From Oleiagrimonas sp963747595 (GTDB lineage: Bacteria; Pseudomonadota; Gammaproteobacteria; Xanthomonadales; Rhodanobacteraceae), in contig CAVVFO010000002.1 of assembly GCA_963747595.1 (NCBI GenBank), positions 434,001-498,000 of the forward strand: a DNA stretch of 64,000 nt, in the 5' to 3' direction. The position numbers were made by a program, and so were the translations under genes. The notes under the pieces are model-generated. The model was given only the letters and a program-made list of their open reading frames with translations. It was not told where the DNA came from and searched no databases. This document shows, piece after piece, positions 63,402-64,000 of this stretch (position 1 is the first letter of the stretch; each line of letters begins with the position of its first letter).

Positions 63402-64000
63402 ATGAACGCACTGTCCGCCGATGCCTCCAGCTTCATCGAGAACCGCACATTCGCCGAAATCAAGGTCGGTGATCAGGCCAGCCTGGTCCGAACGCTGAGT
63501 CGACGCGACATCGAACTGTTCGCCGCGATGTCCGGCGACTTCAATCCGACGCATACGGATCCGGCCTACGCAAGCACTGACATGTTCCATCGGGTCGTGG
63601 CGCACGGCATGTGGGGGGGGCGCTGATTTCCAATGTCCTGGGGACCAAGTTGCCCGGCCCGGGCACGATCTATCTCTCGCAGGATCTGCACTTTTGTGCA
63701 CCCGTGGGTGTGGGCGATACCGTCACCACCACGATCACTGTCAGGGAGAAAATCGCCGATACGCAGCGTGTCATCCTTGACTGCCTGTGCCGCAACCAGA
63801 AAGGCGAAGAGGTGATCCGGGGTACGGCCGAAGTAAAGGCGCCGCTGGAAAAAATCCACCGTCCGCGCATGGAGCTGCCCGACGTGCGCGTCGGCAACCA
63901 CGATCGTTTCCACGCGCTGATGGCGCACGCTGCTCTGGGCGCTGCCCTGCCGACAGCGGTGGTGCACCCCTGTGACGATGTGTCCCTGGGCGCAGCACTC
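63402..64000 (+). pseudogene. Bifunctional enoyl-CoA hydratase/phosphate acetyltransferase, partial, frameshifted
   Basis: From the ATG at 63402 the product begins with a MaoC-like hydratase domain: FAEIKVGDQASLVRTLSRRD, AMSGDFNPTHTDPAYA, VAHGMW. After VAHGMW the frame breaks in a run of eight G (63613-63620). Adding one G restores GGALISNVLGTKLPGPGTIY and so on, reaching VVHPCDDVSLGAAL at the window edge, the start of the phosphate acetyltransferase domain. The gene therefore continues beyond the window, and the shift may be a sequencing error or a slipped tract. Such enzymes make acetyl-phosphate for fermentative ATP. As written the product stops at 63626. Confidence 0.8.

Noticed and set aside
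63223..63405. Short membrane-like open frame upstream of the MaoC/Pta gene
   Set aside because: No clear ribosome-binding site, composition changes to Arg/Pro-rich after the first helix, and it overlaps the MaoC start.
1..64000. CRISPR array, tRNA or rRNA genes, tRNA-type integration sites
   Set aside because: None were found by reading; repeated 37-bp and IS sequences are not spaced like a CRISPR array.

Overview
The window reads as chromosome of a high-GC gammaproteobacterium, most likely Xanthomonadales/Lysobacterales (Rhodanobacteraceae-like). Supporting signs are a copL-copA-copB order, a TnpS/TnpT-type Tn3-family transposon, and dense mutually consistent coding. The genus is not resolved, and I saw no rRNA, tRNA or CRISPR array.

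Left edge (1-2.76 kb): the end of a DUF979 permease gene overlapping pcp, a DUF6789-like membrane protein, two small antisense-overlapping genes, and the 3' half of a broken gene. From 2757 to 17291 lies a 14.5-kb Tn3-family transposon with imperfect 37-bp inverted ends (GGGG...CCCC) and a perfect 5-bp duplication, TAATA. It splits a gene whose 5' half resumes at 17292; deleting the transposon plus one TAATA restores an intact frame. The transposon has a tnpA remnant, a tnpS recombinase gene broken by two ISs, tnpT, a presumed resolution site, and a full-length paralogue of the interrupted gene. It also holds an IS256-type transposase gene split by an IS3-like element, an IS5-type element, two identical inverted 1324-bp IS5-type copies around a glycosyltransferase fragment, a membrane nuclease-like protein and an unknown protein.

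From 17.3 to 26.8 kb: kup with a KdpD-like kinase lacking the usual N-terminal domain and a KdpE regulator, then a copper operon (copL-copA-copB-cytochrome c).

From 27 kb to the right end, a stress and low-oxygen cluster: ftsH, an HPF-like ribosome factor, a MacAB-type exporter, and a divergent glycogen cluster (glgA/DUF2934/glgP against glgP/glgB/glgX-malQ). It continues with a Met-rich exported protein; an operon of sulfide:quinone oxidoreductase, DUF2892, RND efflux and persulfide-dioxygenase-like protein; alcohol dehydrogenase and a phosphoribosyltransferase-hydrolase fusion. Last come an erythromycin-esterase-like protein, a CBS protein, flavodoxin, DUF883, host-attachment protein, Hsp20, a BON protein and a MaoC/Pta enzyme. 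Thirteen 14-bp sites fitting the FNR/Anr consensus TTGAY-N4-RTCAA (two with one deviation) lie in gaps of this half, nearly all upstream of transcription units; none was noticed left of 27 kb. The half therefore looks like one oxygen-responsive regulon, comparable in gene content to the low-oxygen-activated locus known in Burkholderia cenocepacia: reserve glycogen, fermentation, sulfide disposal, protein and ribosome protection. No FNR-family regulator gene is in the window.
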